Shown piece by piece: positions 42,369 through 51,809 of a DNA stretch of 64,000 nucleotides. The position numbers and the translations under genes are program-made. Positions within the stretch are counted from its first letter, which is position 1. Every line of letters starts with the position of its first letter. Where the stretch lies: contig NZ_JBHUJW010000024.1 in assembly GCF_042683565.1 (NCBI RefSeq), positions 1 through 64,000 of the forward strand, in the 5' to 3' direction. The notes below the pieces were generated by a model. That model saw nothing but the letters and a program-made list of their open reading frames with translations, was not told the origin of the DNA and searched no databases. This stretch comes from Brevibacillus sp042683565. Lineage in GTDB: Bacteria > Bacillota > Bacilli > Brevibacillales > Brevibacillaceae.

Positions 42369-45023
42369 TTGAGCCATTTTGTGTTGATTGACGGAAACAG
42401 TATCGCCAATCGTGCGTTTTATGCCCTGCCGCTCCTGTCCACGTCGACAGGGCTGCATACCAATGCCGTACTGGGATTCACGACCATGCTGCTGAAAGTA
42501 TTGGAGGAAATGAAGCCTACGCATATCATGGTAGCGTTTGATGCGGGCAAAGTGGTGTTCCGCCATAGCGAATATGCCGATTATAAAGGGGGACGGGCCA
42601 AAACGCCGCCGGAGCTGTCGGAGCAGTTTCCCCTGATCCGCGAGCTTTTGGATGCATTTTCCATCCGGCGCTTCGAGCTTGAAGGCTACGAGGCCGACGA
42701 CATCATCGGCACACTGACCAAGAGGGCGGACGAGCAGGCGCAGAAGACGACCGTCATCACGGGAGACAAGGATATGCTCCAGCTCGTCTCGGAGCATGTC
42801 TCTGTCGCGCTCACTCGCAAGGGCGTAAGCGAGATCGAGCTGTACACCCCTCAAGAAATTCAAGACAAGTACGGACTAGCCCCCTTGCAGATCATCGACC
42901 TCAAGGGGCTGATGGGAGATACGTCGGACAATATTCCGGGCGTTCCCGGAGTCGGTGAAAAGACTGCCCTGAAGCTGCTGCACGAATACGGCTCCGTGGA
43001 AGCTGTGCTGGAAAACATCGATCGGGTGTCCGGCAAAAAGCTGCAGGAAAACCTACGCGAGAACGTCGACAAGGCGAAGATGAGCAAGGAGCTGGCGACG
43101 ATTTTGCGGGAAGCGCCAGTTGAACTGGATGTGCGGCAGACCGCTTATTCCGGCTATGACGGCCAAGCAGTAAGCGAGTTTTTCAAAAAGATGGAGTTCA
43201 AATCGCTCCTGTCCAAGATCAAGGTGGAAGCGCCGGCAGAGGGCGAGGGAGCCGGGGAAAAAGCGGCTCCGTTTTCCTTCGAGGTCGTTTCTGCGGAGAC
43301 GGCAGACGGTTATACAAGCAAGCTGACGTCGCCGATGGCCGTTTACGTGGAAATGGACGGGGAGAACTACCATCACGCGCCGATCATCGGGTTTGGCCTG
43401 TCGGCGGACGATGTGACCTTCTACGTGCCATGGGACGTGGCGAAGGACTGGCAGGCATTTTGCACGTGGCTGGCGGACGCCGGACAGGAGAAGTGGGTGT
43501 TTGACGGAAAGCGCGACACGGTAGGGCTTTCCTGGCACGGTCTGGACATCCAAGGCATCGGCTTCGACGTCTACCTGGCCTCCTATTTGCTGAATGCCAC
43601 CGAGAGCAACCCGACGCTCGATTCCATCGCGGCCCAGTACGCGCCAGGCGTGCGTGTGAGGGCGGATGACGAGGTGTACGGAAAAGGGGCAAAGCGTGTG
43701 CTGCCACAGACGGATGTCATCAGCGAGCACGTGGCGCACAAGGCAGCGGCCATTTGGCAAAGCGTGCCCGTCCTGCGCGAGCAGCTGGCGCAGAACGAAA
43801 TGAACGAGCTTTTAAGCGATCTGGAAGCGCCGCTTAGCATGGTGCTTGCCAAGATGGAGAAGCAGGGAGTCACGGTCAACCGCGATCGCCTGGATCAAAT
43901 GGGAGTCGAGCTGGATGCCAAGCTGGAGGAGCTGACACGGCAAATTTACGAGCTGGCTGGCAGGACGTTTAATATCAACTCGCCGAAGCAGCTGGGCGAA
44001 ATTTTGTTCGACGTGCTCGATCTGCCTGTGCTGAAAAAAACGAAGACGGGACCGTCCACGAGCGCGGACGTCCTGGAAAAGCTGGCGCCATACCATCCGA
44101 TCATCGACGCGATCCTGACGTTCCGCCAGCTGGGCAAGCTGCGCTCGACGTACATCGAAGGGCTGACCAAGGAGATCCACAGCCAGTCGGGCAAGGTGCA
44201 CACGCTGTACAATCAGGCGACGACCGCGACAGGACGGCTGTCCAGCACGGAGCCGAACCTGCAGAATATCCCGATCCGCATGGAGGAAGGCCGCAAGATC
44301 CGGGAGGCGTTCATCCCGTCCGAGGAAGGCTGGTACATGCTGGCAGCGGACTACTCCCAGATCGAGCTGCGCATTCTGGCGCACATCTCCGGCGACGAGA
44401 ACCTGATCGACGCCTTCCGCAAAGGCATGGACATCCATACGCGCACCGCGATGGACGTGTTCGGCGTGAGCGAGGGCGAAGTGACCTCCCTGATGCGCCG
44501 CCAGGCCAAGGCGGTCAACTTCGGGATCGTATACGGCATCAGCGACTACGGACTTTCCCAGAACCTGAATATTACGCGCAAGGAAGCGGCCGATTTCATC
44601 GAACGCTATTTCTCCGTCTTTTCCGGCGTCAAGCAGTGGATGGAGGACATCGTCAAGCAGGCGAAGCAGGACGGCTTTGTCACGACGCTGTTGCACCGCC
44701 GCCGCCATTTGCCTGACATTCGCAGCAGCAATTTCAACCTGCGTTCCTTTGCGGAGCGGACGGCGATGAATACGCCGATCCAGGGCACCGCAGCCGATGT
44801 CATCAAGCTGGCGATGATCCGCATGCAGGAGAGCCTGCAGGAAAAAGGGCTGAAGAGCCGCATGCTGCTGCAGGTGCACGACGAACTGGTGTTTGAAGTG
44901 CCGCAGGATGAGCTGGAGACGATGCAGAAGCTGGTGCCGCAGGTGATGGAGGGCGCCTTGGAGCTGAACGTGCCGCTCAAGGTGGACGTGAACTTCGGAC
45001 ACAGCTGGTACGACGCCAAGTAA
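42369..45023 (+). CDS. polA: DNA polymerase I
   Basis: 884 residues from TTG 42369 (GAGAGGGG upstream; B. subtilis PolA aligns from the second residue). It fills gaps and removes RNA primers. The 5'-3' exonuclease is at about 1-290 (LIDGNSIANRAFYALPLL, EADDIIGTL, GDKDMLQLVSEHVSV, GVGEKTALKLL). The 3'-5' proofreading domain at about 305-490 lacks the catalytic Asp/Glu residues (VYVEMDGENYHH where DxE is expected), as in other Bacillales. Polymerase: motif A DYSQIELRILAH, RRQAKAVNFGIVYG, motif C VHDELVFEVP. Upstream of mutM as in B. subtilis. Confidence 0.95.
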   Translation: MSHFVLIDGNSIANRAFYALPLLSTSTGLHTNAVLGFTTMLLKVLEEMKPTHIMVAFDAGKVVFRHSEYADYKGGRAKTPPELSEQFPLIRELLDAFSIRRFELEGYEADDIIGTLTKRADEQAQKTTVITGDKDMLQLVSEHVSVALTRKGVSEIELYTPQEIQDKYGLAPLQIIDLKGLMGDTSDNIPGVPGVGEKTALKLLHEYGSVEAVLENIDRVSGKKLQENLRENVDKAKMSKELATILREAPVELDVRQTAYSGYDGQAVSEFFKKMEFKSLLSKIKVEAPAEGEGAGEKAAPFSFEVVSAETADGYTSKLTSPMAVYVEMDGENYHHAPIIGFGLSADDVTFYVPWDVAKDWQAFCTWLADAGQEKWVFDGKRDTVGLSWHGLDIQGIGFDVYLASYLLNATESNPTLDSIAAQYAPGVRVRADDEVYGKGAKRVLPQTDVISEHVAHKAAAIWQSVPVLREQLAQNEMNELLSDLEAPLSMVLAKMEKQGVTVNRDRLDQMGVELDAKLEELTRQIYELAGRTFNINSPKQLGEILFDVLDLPVLKKTKTGPSTSADVLEKLAPYHPIIDAILTFRQLGKLRSTYIEGLTKEIHSQSGKVHTLYNQATTATGRLSSTEPNLQNIPIRMEEGRKIREAFIPSEEGWYMLAADYSQIELRILAHISGDENLIDAFRKGMDIHTRTAMDVFGVSEGEVTSLMRRQAKAVNFGIVYGISDYGLSQNLNITRKEAADFIERYFSVFSGVKQWMEDIVKQAKQDGFVTTLLHRRRHLPDIRSSNFNLRSFAERTAMNTPIQGTAADVIKLAMIRMQESLQEKGLKSRMLLQVHDELVFEVPQDELETMQKLVPQVMEGALELNVPLKVDVNFGHSWYDAK

Positions 45024-45067
45024 GCGATTCGCGGGCGAGAGAGTCAGACAGCGAGAGGAGGAGGCAT

Positions 45068-45895
45068 ATGCCGGAATTGCCAGAGGTGGAAACGGTCGTC
45101 CGGACGCTGGGCGGACTGGTGGTCGGCAAACAGATCGAGCGGGTGAGCGTGCATTTGCCGCGCATTATCCGCACCCCGGATGACGTGGAGGCGTTCAAGT
45201 CTCTGCTGGCGGGACAGACCATTCAGGCGATCAAGCGCCGGGCGAAGTTCATCCAGTTTATACTCGATCGGGACGTGCTGATCTCCCATCTGCGCATGGA
45301 AGGGCGGTACGGCCTATATCAGGCGGACGAGCCTGTCGAGAAGCATACCCATGTCATTATTCACTTTACGGACGGCACCGAGCTGCGCTATCGGGACGTG
45401 CGCCAGTTCGGGACGATGGACGTGATTCCGCTGGGAACGGAGACGACGACAGGTCCGCTGGCCAAGCTCGGCGTAGAGCCGCTGGACGAGAGCTTTACGG
45501 TGGACGTCCTGCGCCAGCTGCTGAAGGACCGATCCACAAAAATAAAGCCGCTATTGCTGAACCAGGAATGTATTGTCGGGCTGGGGAATATTTATGTGGA
45601 CGAGTCACTGTTTAAGGCGGGAATCCACCCCGAGCGGCCGGCGCGCAAGCTGACCCGCAAGCAGGTCGCAAGCCTGCACGCGAGCATCGTCTCCACGCTG
45701 GCGGAAGCGGTAGAGCAAGGCGGCAGCTCGATCAAGTCGTACGTCAACGGACAAGGGGAAATGGGCATGTTCCAGCAGTCCCTCCTCGTGTACGGCCGGA
45801 AAGACGAGCCTTGTGTCCGTTGCGGCACGCCCATCGTCCGGTTTGTTGTGGGAGGACGTGGCACTCATATTTGTCCCAAGTGCCAAAAAAAGTAA
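45068..45895 (+). CDS. mutM: Formamidopyrimidine-DNA glycosylase
   Basis: 275 residues; GGAGGAGG upstream. It removes 8-oxoguanine and formamidopyrimidines and nicks the site. The N-terminus PELPEVETVVR carries the catalytic Pro2 and Glu3. Lys in the RRAKFIQF segment, the H2TH region ECIVGLGNIYVDE near 165-177, and a C-terminal zinc finger (CVRCGTPIVRFVVGGRGTHICPKCQ) are present. It follows polA by 44 bases, a repair pair conserved in Bacillales. Confidence 0.95.
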   Translation: MPELPEVETVVRTLGGLVVGKQIERVSVHLPRIIRTPDDVEAFKSLLAGQTIQAIKRRAKFIQFILDRDVLISHLRMEGRYGLYQADEPVEKHTHVIIHFTDGTELRYRDVRQFGTMDVIPLGTETTTGPLAKLGVEPLDESFTVDVLRQLLKDRSTKIKPLLLNQECIVGLGNIYVDESLFKAGIHPERPARKLTRKQVASLHASIVSTLAEAVEQGGSSIKSYVNGQGEMGMFQQSLLVYGRKDEPCVRCGTPIVRFVVGGRGTHICPKCQKK

Positions 45896-45945
45896 CGGCT
45901 TCTTTCGTTCGTACAATCAATCGCTAATCGGAGAGGAGGATGTGC

Positions 45946-46548
45946 ATGATATTGGGATTGACTGGCGGAATCGCTACGGGGAAAAGCACGGTCACAGGCA
46001 TGCTGCGCGAGCGGGGAATACCGGTGATTGACGCCGATCAGATTGCCAGAGAGGTCGTGGAGCCTGGCAAGCCTGCCTACGAAGCCATCGTGCGCCACTT
46101 TGGCCGGGAGATTTTGCTCGCGGATGGGCAGATTGACCGGAAGAAATTGGGGGAAATCGTCTTTTCGGATGAGTCCCAGCGTCAAAAACTGAATGCGATC
46201 GTTCATCCCGAGGTGCGCCGCGTGATGCGGGAAGAGGCGGAAGCGGCGGAAGCGGGCGGTGCAGACATCGTTTTTATGGACATTCCTCTCTTGTTCGAGA
46301 GCAAGCTGCAGCATATGGTAGAAAAGATCGTGGTCGTATACGCGCCGGCCGACATGCAGCTCGCGCGGATGATCGAACGGGATGAACTGGAAGAAGAGCA
46401 GGCGCAAAAAAGGCTGCGGGCACAGTTTCCGATCGATCAGAAGAGGGCGGACGCCGACTTTTTGATCGACAACTCCGCGTCGAGAGAAGAAACAGAACGT
46501 CAGGTCGAAGAGATGCTGGCACAGATTCGCGCGGAGCTGAACTCATGA
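45946..46548 (+). CDS. coaE: Dephospho-CoA kinase
   Basis: 200 residues from ATG 45946, 6 bases after GGAGAGGAGG (the in-frame ATG at 45940 touches that site). Last step of coenzyme A synthesis: phosphorylates dephospho-CoA. P-loop GLTGGIATGKST (about 3-14), DADQIAREVV near 30-39, DIPLLFES near 107-114 and a lid region ERDELEEEQAQKRL. In B. subtilis ytaF lies between mutM and coaE; here it is missing. Its stop overlaps the start of the next gene by 4 bases. Confidence 0.93.
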   Translation: MILGLTGGIATGKSTVTGMLRERGIPVIDADQIAREVVEPGKPAYEAIVRHFGREILLADGQIDRKKLGEIVFSDESQRQKLNAIVHPEVRRVMREEAEAAEAGGADIVFMDIPLLFESKLQHMVEKIVVVYAPADMQLARMIERDELEEEQAQKRLRAQFPIDQKRADADFLIDNSASREETERQVEEMLAQIRAELNS

Positions 46549-47108
46549 AGCTGCGCCAAAGGGCAGCGTTTCTGTTGCTCATTTTGATGAGCGTTTTTTT
46601 GCTGCTCAATACGTCTTTGATCTGGAAGTGGATGTACCCGATCAAGTTTCAGCATGAAATTGTGACGGCATCGCAAAAATACAACGTCGACCCGTATCTG
46701 ATCCTGGCTGTCATCCGCTCCGAGAGCAGCTTCAAGACGGATCGCGTCTCGAAAAAAGGCGCAATCGGACTGATGCAGATCATGCCGAATACAGCCGAGT
46801 GGATCGTCCGGCAGGCAGGATTTCGGCCCAAGGACGATCGGTACCTGTACGATCCGGTCATGAACATTCACATCGGGACGTGGTACTTGAGCTTTTTGCT
46901 CGACCGCTACCAGGGCGACCTCGTCAAGGTCGTCGCCGCGTACAATGCGGGGCCGGGGAAAGTCAGCGGATGGCTGGAAAGCGAGCAGTGGAGCGGGCAG
47001 CGGGAGCATATCGAGGACATCCCGTTCGGAGAGACCAGGCAGTACGTGCAGCGCGTCCTCTACTATCACGATCGTTACAAGAGCATATACAATACCAATT
47101 TGCAATGA
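46545..47108 (+). CDS. Lytic transglycosylase (SLT domain)
   Basis: 187 residues; ATG overlaps the coaE stop (ATGA). One N-terminal membrane anchor (AAFLLLILMSVFLLLNTSLIW), then an SLT lysozyme-like domain with catalytic Glu60 in IRSESSFKTD, SKKGAIGLMQIMPNTAEW and VAAYNAGPGKVSGWL. It cleaves the glycan strands of peptidoglycan, forming 1,6-anhydromuramic ends, at the outer membrane face. Coupling to coaE is probably only transcriptional economy. A weak terminator follows. Confidence 0.9.
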   Translation: MKLRQRAAFLLLILMSVFLLLNTSLIWKWMYPIKFQHEIVTASQKYNVDPYLILAVIRSESSFKTDRVSKKGAIGLMQIMPNTAEWIVRQAGFRPKDDRYLYDPVMNIHIGTWYLSFLLDRYQGDLVKVVAAYNAGPGKVSGWLESEQWSGQREHIEDIPFGETRQYVQRVLYYHDRYKSIYNTNLQ

Positions 47109-47142
47109 AAGCCGCTTTCTTGATGAAAAGAGAGCGGCTTTC
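47108..47142 (+). terminator. Hairpin after the transglycosylase gene
   Basis: AAAGCCGCT (47108-47116) pairs with AGCGGCTTT (47133-47141); the T tract is short. Confidence 0.55.
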
Positions 47143-47225
47143 GTCATGGATCGGGCAGTCTATGGAAAACGCATTAAAAATAGGATGGGGAAATCGTCTA
47201 AATATTTATTTTTCAGTAAAACACA

Positions 47226-47253
47226 TTGATAATTGTGTCATACTTATTATAAT
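47226..47253 (+). promoter_or_regulatory. gapB promoter with a CcpN-like site in the spacer
   Basis: TTGATA (47226-47231), 16 bases, TATAAT (47248-47253). Inside the spacer, TGTGTCATACT (47234-47244) fits every position of the CcpN consensus TRTGHYATAYW as I recall it from B. subtilis gapB and pckA. CcpN would then repress gapB under glycolytic growth. The ccpN gene is not in this window. Confidence 0.6.
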
Positions 47254-47300
47254 AAAAGTAACAGAACAGCGTAACTCAATTGTGAAAGGGGTTTCTATAT

Positions 47301-48347
47301 ATGACAATCAAAATTGGTATTAATGGTTTCGGCCGTATCGGGCGCATGGTTTTCCGCCGCGCTATCCAGGACCCCAACATCGAGATCGTTGCGATCAATG
47401 CCAGCTATCCAGCTGAAACGCTCGCACACCTGCTGAAATACGACACCATTCACGGACGTCTGCAAAATAAAGTGGAAGTACAAGACAACAAGATCATCGT
47501 GGACGGCAAACCTACCGTCGTGCTCTCCGACCGTGACCCGCTGAAGCTGCCTTGGGGCGAGCTGGGTGTGGAAATCGTCGTGGAAGCGACGGGCAAGTTC
47601 AAAGACCGCGAAGGCGCTGGCAAGCATCTGCAGAGCGGCGCGAAAAAGGTGGTCATCACGGCACCGGCAAAAGAGGAAGACGCGACAATCGTTATGGGCG
47701 TAAACGAATCGATCTACGACCATGCGAACCATCATATTGTGTCCAACGCTTCTTGCACTACGAACTGCCTGGCGCCTGTAGCCAAAGTGCTGAATGACGC
47801 GTTCGGCATCGAGCAAGGCTTGATGACGACCATCCACTCGATCACCAACGACCAGGTGAACATCGACAACCCGCACAAAGACCTGCGCCGCGCCCGTGCA
47901 GCCGGTGAGTCCATCATTCCGACGACGACAGGTGCCGCGCGCGCTGTGGGCAAAGTATTGCCGGAGCTGAACGGCAAGCTGAACGGATTCGCCCTGCGTG
48001 TGCCGACTCCAAACGTTTCCGTCGTCGACCTGGTAATCAACACCAAAAAGCCGGTTACGGTAGAAGAAGTGAACCGCGTCCTGCGCGAAGCAAGCGAAGG
48101 CAGCATGAAAGGCTACCTGGAGTTTTGCGATGAACCGCTCGTCTCCAGCGATTTCAACGGCAACGACAATTCCTCCATCGTGGACGGCCTGTCTACAATG
48201 GTGATGGGCACCAACCAGGTAAAAGTGATCGCCTGGTACGACAACGAGTGGGGCTACTCCTGCCGCGTCGTTGACCTGGTGCGCCACGTGTCCGATATGT
48301 ACAACCAGGCGATGACAAAAGAAGCAGCTGCTGCGGGCATCAACTAA
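47301..48347 (+). CDS. gapB: Glyceraldehyde-3-phosphate dehydrogenase, gluconeogenic type
   Basis: 348 residues; AAAGGGG upstream. Catalytic Cys152 in SNASCTTNC; Rossmann motif INGFGRIGRM at 8-17. The segment after the second strand is NASYPAETLAHLLKYDTIHG, as in B. subtilis GapB, and lacks the Asp that fixes NAD specificity in GapA, so NADP use in gluconeogenesis is expected. Position downstream of coaE is as in B. subtilis, but speD, which normally follows, is absent. A CcpN-like site in the promoter agrees with gluconeogenic control. Confidence 0.92.
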   Translation: MTIKIGINGFGRIGRMVFRRAIQDPNIEIVAINASYPAETLAHLLKYDTIHGRLQNKVEVQDNKIIVDGKPTVVLSDRDPLKLPWGELGVEIVVEATGKFKDREGAGKHLQSGAKKVVITAPAKEEDATIVMGVNESIYDHANHHIVSNASCTTNCLAPVAKVLNDAFGIEQGLMTTIHSITNDQVNIDNPHKDLRRARAAGESIIPTTTGAARAVGKVLPELNGKLNGFALRVPTPNVSVVDLVINTKKPVTVEEVNRVLREASEGSMKGYLEFCDEPLVSSDFNGNDNSSIVDGLSTMVMGTNQVKVIAWYDNEWGYSCRVVDLVRHVSDMYNQAMTKEAAAAGIN

Positions 48348-48381
48348 AGGTCTTTGCTCCATTTGCGGCAGCACATACAGC

Positions 48382-48418
48382 AAACCCCTTTGCTCAATCG
48401 GGAGCAAAGGGGTTTTTT
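48382..48418 (+). terminator. Strong terminator after gapB
   Basis: AAACCCCTTTGCT pairs with AGCAAAGGGGTTT (48403-48415), then T6. Confidence 0.85.
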
Positions 48419-48464
48419 AGCAGACAGGAATGACTTCGCATTCAGTCCGGGACGTGTGCGAGGA

Positions 48465-49580
48465 TTAGAAAAGATCGTTCATCAGGAACAGCCCGTCATC
48501 CTCAAAACCGACGATGAACAGCTTGATATTCGATTTCAGGTCCAGATCATACGGGTGATGGACGTCGTTGCCGCGGCCGTCCTTGATGATGCGCACACTG
48601 GGACGGTGAGGGTAATTTGAATCGACGCGGCTGACGACCCCGACTTCACCGGTGTTCAGGACGACGCTGCTCCCGATTGGGAAAACGGCGATATGCTTGA
48701 TGAAGGCATTGACGAGGTGGTGCTCGAACAGATGGCCGCCAGATCCGAGCAAATACTCGAGGGCGTCCTGGGGCATGTACCGCTTGCGCCAAGGCTTGGG
48801 CGATGTCAAGGAATCATAGACATCCGCGATGCCCACGATTTGCGCGTATTCGTGAATTTGCTTGCCCTGCAAGCCCTGGGGATAGCCGCTGCCATTCAAC
48901 CGCTCGTGGTGCTGCAGACAGATGTGGGCAGACAGCAGGGAGATGTCTTGCTGTTTTCGCAGCAGCTCAAAACCGTACGTCGTATGCTGCTTGGCGATCT
49001 CTTTTTCCTCATCGTTCCAGCGCTCTTCCTTCTGGAGCATTTCTTGCGGAAGATTCAGTTTGCCGATGTCGTGCAGCATGGCGCCGATTCCAAGGTCCAT
49101 GAGCTGCTGCCGGTTGTAGCCGAGCGACATTCCGACAGCGGCAGCCAGCACTGCGACATTGACCGAATGGTGATACAAGGATGGTGAATGCGAAGAGAGG
49201 GTAGCCAGATTACCGATGATTTGCTTGTTCAGCAAAAGGTCTTCGAGGATAGAACTGAAGGCACGCTGAAAATGCAGACCCATTTCAACAAGGGATATTT
49301 TTCGAGCGAGTTTGTTTGAGTTGGTGATCTGCTTGAACGTATTCTTGATGGTCTCCACTGCGAGTGTTCGCGTTTGCGGCTGGATGACTTCTTCCACCTC
49401 GATGTCCCGTGTCCGGGGATCGTCGATGTAAATGGCGTCGACTTTGGATCGCGCCAGCCCCGCAATGAGACGCTCGGTCAAGATCATGCCCGAGCCGAGC
49501 AGCACTTTCCCGTCTTCATTGAAAACGGTACGGCCCAATTTCATGCCTGGCTGAACTTGTCGTAATGATACTAACCTCAT
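48465..49580 (-). CDS. HD-GYP domain protein (probable cyclic di-GMP phosphodiesterase)
   Basis: 371 residues; GGAGGG before the ATG. About 120 N-terminal residues resemble the helper domain often found before HD-GYP (VQPGMKLGRTVFNEDGKVLLGSGM...). HD-GYP core: YHHSVNVAVLAAAVGM, MLHDIGKLNLP with the HD pair, and HHERLNGSGYP, where the GYP signature is intact. Such enzymes hydrolyse cyclic di-GMP or cyclic GMP-AMP. The C-terminus (about 300-371) is a beta-rich tail (GSSVVLNTGEVGVVSRVDSN). It takes the place that speD has in B. subtilis and is divergent from nrdR. Confidence 0.88.
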   Translation of the reverse strand: MRLVSLRQVQPGMKLGRTVFNEDGKVLLGSGMILTERLIAGLARSKVDAIYIDDPRTRDIEVEEVIQPQTRTLAVETIKNTFKQITNSNKLARKISLVEMGLHFQRAFSSILEDLLLNKQIIGNLATLSSHSPSLYHHSVNVAVLAAAVGMSLGYNRQQLMDLGIGAMLHDIGKLNLPQEMLQKEERWNDEEKEIAKQHTTYGFELLRKQQDISLLSAHICLQHHERLNGSGYPQGLQGKQIHEYAQIVGIADVYDSLTSPKPWRKRYMPQDALEYLLGSGGHLFEHHLVNAFIKHIAVFPIGSSVVLNTGEVGVVSRVDSNYPHRPSVRIIKDGRGNDVHHPYDLDLKSNIKLFIVGFEDDGLFLMNDLF

Positions 49581-49718
49581 ACCAATCCCTCCAACAATAC
49601 CCTATTGTACCCGAATCTACTTATGCTTTAAATAGGTACAAGGATTGACTTGACTTCTGAAGGGAAATTGAGGGACACTGTAAGCAAAGTATTGTTCGTA
49701 CTGGAGTTGATTGCTGCG

Positions 49719-50207
49719 ATGCGTTGTCCATTTTGCGAGTATAACGGGACTAGAGTCCTGGATTCGCGTCCGTTCAATAATAATAAGTCCATTCGCCGCA
49801 GGCGGGAATGTGAACAGTGCGAACGTCGCTTCACTACCTTCGAGATGGTCGAGGAGGCCCCGCTGTTGATCGTGAAAAAGGACGGCACCCGCGAGGAATT
49901 CAGCCGCGAAAAGGTGCTGCGCGGCCTGGTGCGGGCTTGCGAGAAGCGTCCGGTGCCTCTGGAAGTGCTGGAAGATGTGGTCAATGACATCGAGCGGGAG
50001 CTGCGCAGCTGCGGTCAGGCGGAGATCCCCAGCAACGATATTGGAGAAAAAGTCATGGAGCGTCTGTGCCGCGTCGACGAAGTGGCATACGTCCGTTTCG
50101 CTTCGGTTTACCGCCAGTTCAAGGACATCAGCGTATTCATGAAGGAGCTGGAGGAACTGCTCGCGCAGGCGCGAAACAGTCAGGCTCCTTCGCTCCCGAA
50201 AGAGTGA
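49719..50207 (+). CDS. nrdR: Transcriptional repressor NrdR
   Basis: 162 residues from ATG 49719, where the conserved MRCPFC start lies; an open frame upstream adds unrelated residues. Zinc ribbon CPFC...CEQC at 3-34, with SIRRRRECEQCERRFTTFE as the DNA-binding part. ATP-cone domain at about 48-138 (LLIVKKDGTREEFSREKVLRGL...). NrdR represses ribonucleotide reductase genes when its ATP cone holds dATP. The nrdJ gene at 21.2 kb carries two NrdR boxes. Its place before dnaB-dnaI is conserved in Bacillales. Confidence 0.95.
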   Translation: MRCPFCEYNGTRVLDSRPFNNNKSIRRRRECEQCERRFTTFEMVEEAPLLIVKKDGTREEFSREKVLRGLVRACEKRPVPLEVLEDVVNDIERELRSCGQAEIPSNDIGEKVMERLCRVDEVAYVRFASVYRQFKDISVFMKELEELLAQARNSQAPSLPKE

Positions 50208-50309
50208 CCTAATAGTCGAAATAGATTGGCTTGCGCTACGCTCTCGCAATATTTCTGCCAGGGCGTCTTTCGCTTTCCATCGGATTTCAGCACGTGGGCA
50301 GCATTGCCA

Positions 50310-50318
50310 TGCTATAAT
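50310..50318 (+). promoter_or_regulatory. Extended -10 promoter for dnaB-dnaI
   Basis: TGCTATAAT is a consensus extended -10 element, 36 bases before the dnaB ATG. No convincing -35 is seen. Confidence 0.45.
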
Positions 50319-50353
50319 AGGGGAACGAGATTTGTCAGGGAAGGAAAGAACTC

Positions 50354-51802
50354 ATGCGTCGTTTGGTCTGGAACGAATTGTTGCCGAAAGATCGTTATTT
50401 GGTGCGGCTGGCAAGACCGCTTGGCTTTACCGAGATGGGCTATGTCACCCAGCTGTACTTGCCGATCATCGGTGTCGAGTCGTACACTCTCTACCAGTTG
50501 CTCGTGCACGGTGTACAGGAAGTGAGCGGCGCGTCGGCGGAAGCGACCCATCGCAGCCTGATGCTCTCCACTTCGCTGTCGCTGGACCGACTGCTGGACG
50601 CACGGGAGCGGCTGGAGGCAATCGGCCTTTTGGAGGTGCGGCGCCGGGAAAATTTGCAGCGGGATTACTACTACGACTATTTGGTGAAGCCGCCGCTGAC
50701 GCCGGCAGAGTTTTTCGGGGATTACGTGCTGTCGCTCATGCTGCTCAACAAGATCGAGAATATCCGCTTTCAGCAGCTGCGGGAGAAATACGCAGACCTG
50801 GTGGCGACCCGGCTGAATGAAGAATATACGATCGTGGAAAATATGACGAAAGATTTTCATGAAGTGTTTCAATCGTTGAAACCGTCTGAGCTGGAAGTAA
50901 AGAAAGGTTCGGAGCGCGAGCAGTTTTTGACGAGGATGGAGGAGAGCTTCCCGTCGGCTTCGATGAAGTCGGGGTTCGAGGCGCAGGTCGCCACTCCGCT
51001 CAGCGTCTCGTCCCTTCGTCTGTACTTGCCGGACAATGCAGATGCGTCCAAGGTGCTTGGCGGGGCGAGCATGGAGTTTCTGTACCTGTTGTGCCATTTT
51101 TATCAGATGGACAGCTGGGGACTGGGCCAGGAGCTGCGTGACTGGACGCTTTACAAGCCGGACAAAAGCCTCGATCAGGAAGTGCTGCGCAAGCGTCTGA
51201 TCCAGCGTTATACGGAGGACAAGCTGTATCGCAACCCCCCGGCAGAGCAAGGGGGCGGTGACGAATGGGGCCCTGGCAGGCTGCCGGAGCCGGGCAGCGA
51301 GGCGTTCACCCGCGCCTGTCGCTTGCTTTCACCGCTCCGACTGCTGGAAAAGGTGGTCGGCGGCAGGGTGAGCAAGGTGTTTCTGGAGCGTGCAGAGACG
51401 CTCGTCTTTACGGACGGGATGCAGCCAGAGGTCGTGAATGCCTTGCTCTTCCATACGCTTGCCAGCATGCAGATGGAGCTGCCGAAAGCGTACATGGAGA
51501 CGATTCGCGACAGCTGGAAAGCAAAGCGGATCGGCACGGTGGACGAGGCCGTCAAACAGATTTTGGAGCGCGCCGATCAACGGACGCAGTCTGTGGAAAA
51601 GGCGAAAGCTCCCAAGAAAGATACGGGCGCGGTACGGCGAAATGGAAAAGCCGTTTTGCAGGACAAGCTGCCGGCATCTGTAGAATGGCAAAGAGAACAG
51701 GAGAAAAGCGGTCAGCCCGCGGCCAAAGGGAAGCTGATCTCGGATGATCCTGAGCTCAGTAAAATGCTGGAATCCATGCGCAAGAGACGGAGAGGAGAGT
51801 GA
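50354..51802 (+). CDS. dnaB: Replication initiation and membrane attachment protein DnaB
   Basis: 482 residues; GGAAGGAAAG before the ATG. This is the Bacillales DnaB (helicase co-loader), not the E. coli helicase of the same name. It brings the replication origin to the membrane and helps load the helicase with DnaD and DnaI. The N-terminal winged-helix domain (LYLPIIGVESYTLYQLLVHG) and a C-terminal DnaB/DnaD helical domain (about 300-410, with TDGMQPEVVNALLFHTLASMQMELPKAYMETIRDSW) are visible; the end is basic and disordered. dnaI follows 7 bases later. Confidence 0.92.
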   Translation: MRRLVWNELLPKDRYLVRLARPLGFTEMGYVTQLYLPIIGVESYTLYQLLVHGVQEVSGASAEATHRSLMLSTSLSLDRLLDARERLEAIGLLEVRRRENLQRDYYYDYLVKPPLTPAEFFGDYVLSLMLLNKIENIRFQQLREKYADLVATRLNEEYTIVENMTKDFHEVFQSLKPSELEVKKGSEREQFLTRMEESFPSASMKSGFEAQVATPLSVSSLRLYLPDNADASKVLGGASMEFLYLLCHFYQMDSWGLGQELRDWTLYKPDKSLDQEVLRKRLIQRYTEDKLYRNPPAEQGGGDEWGPGRLPEPGSEAFTRACRLLSPLRLLEKVVGGRVSKVFLERAETLVFTDGMQPEVVNALLFHTLASMQMELPKAYMETIRDSWKAKRIGTVDEAVKQILERADQRTQSVEKAKAPKKDTGAVRRNGKAVLQDKLPASVEWQREQEKSGQPAAKGKLISDDPELSKMLESMRKRRRGE

Positions 51803-51809
51803 CGACTAG

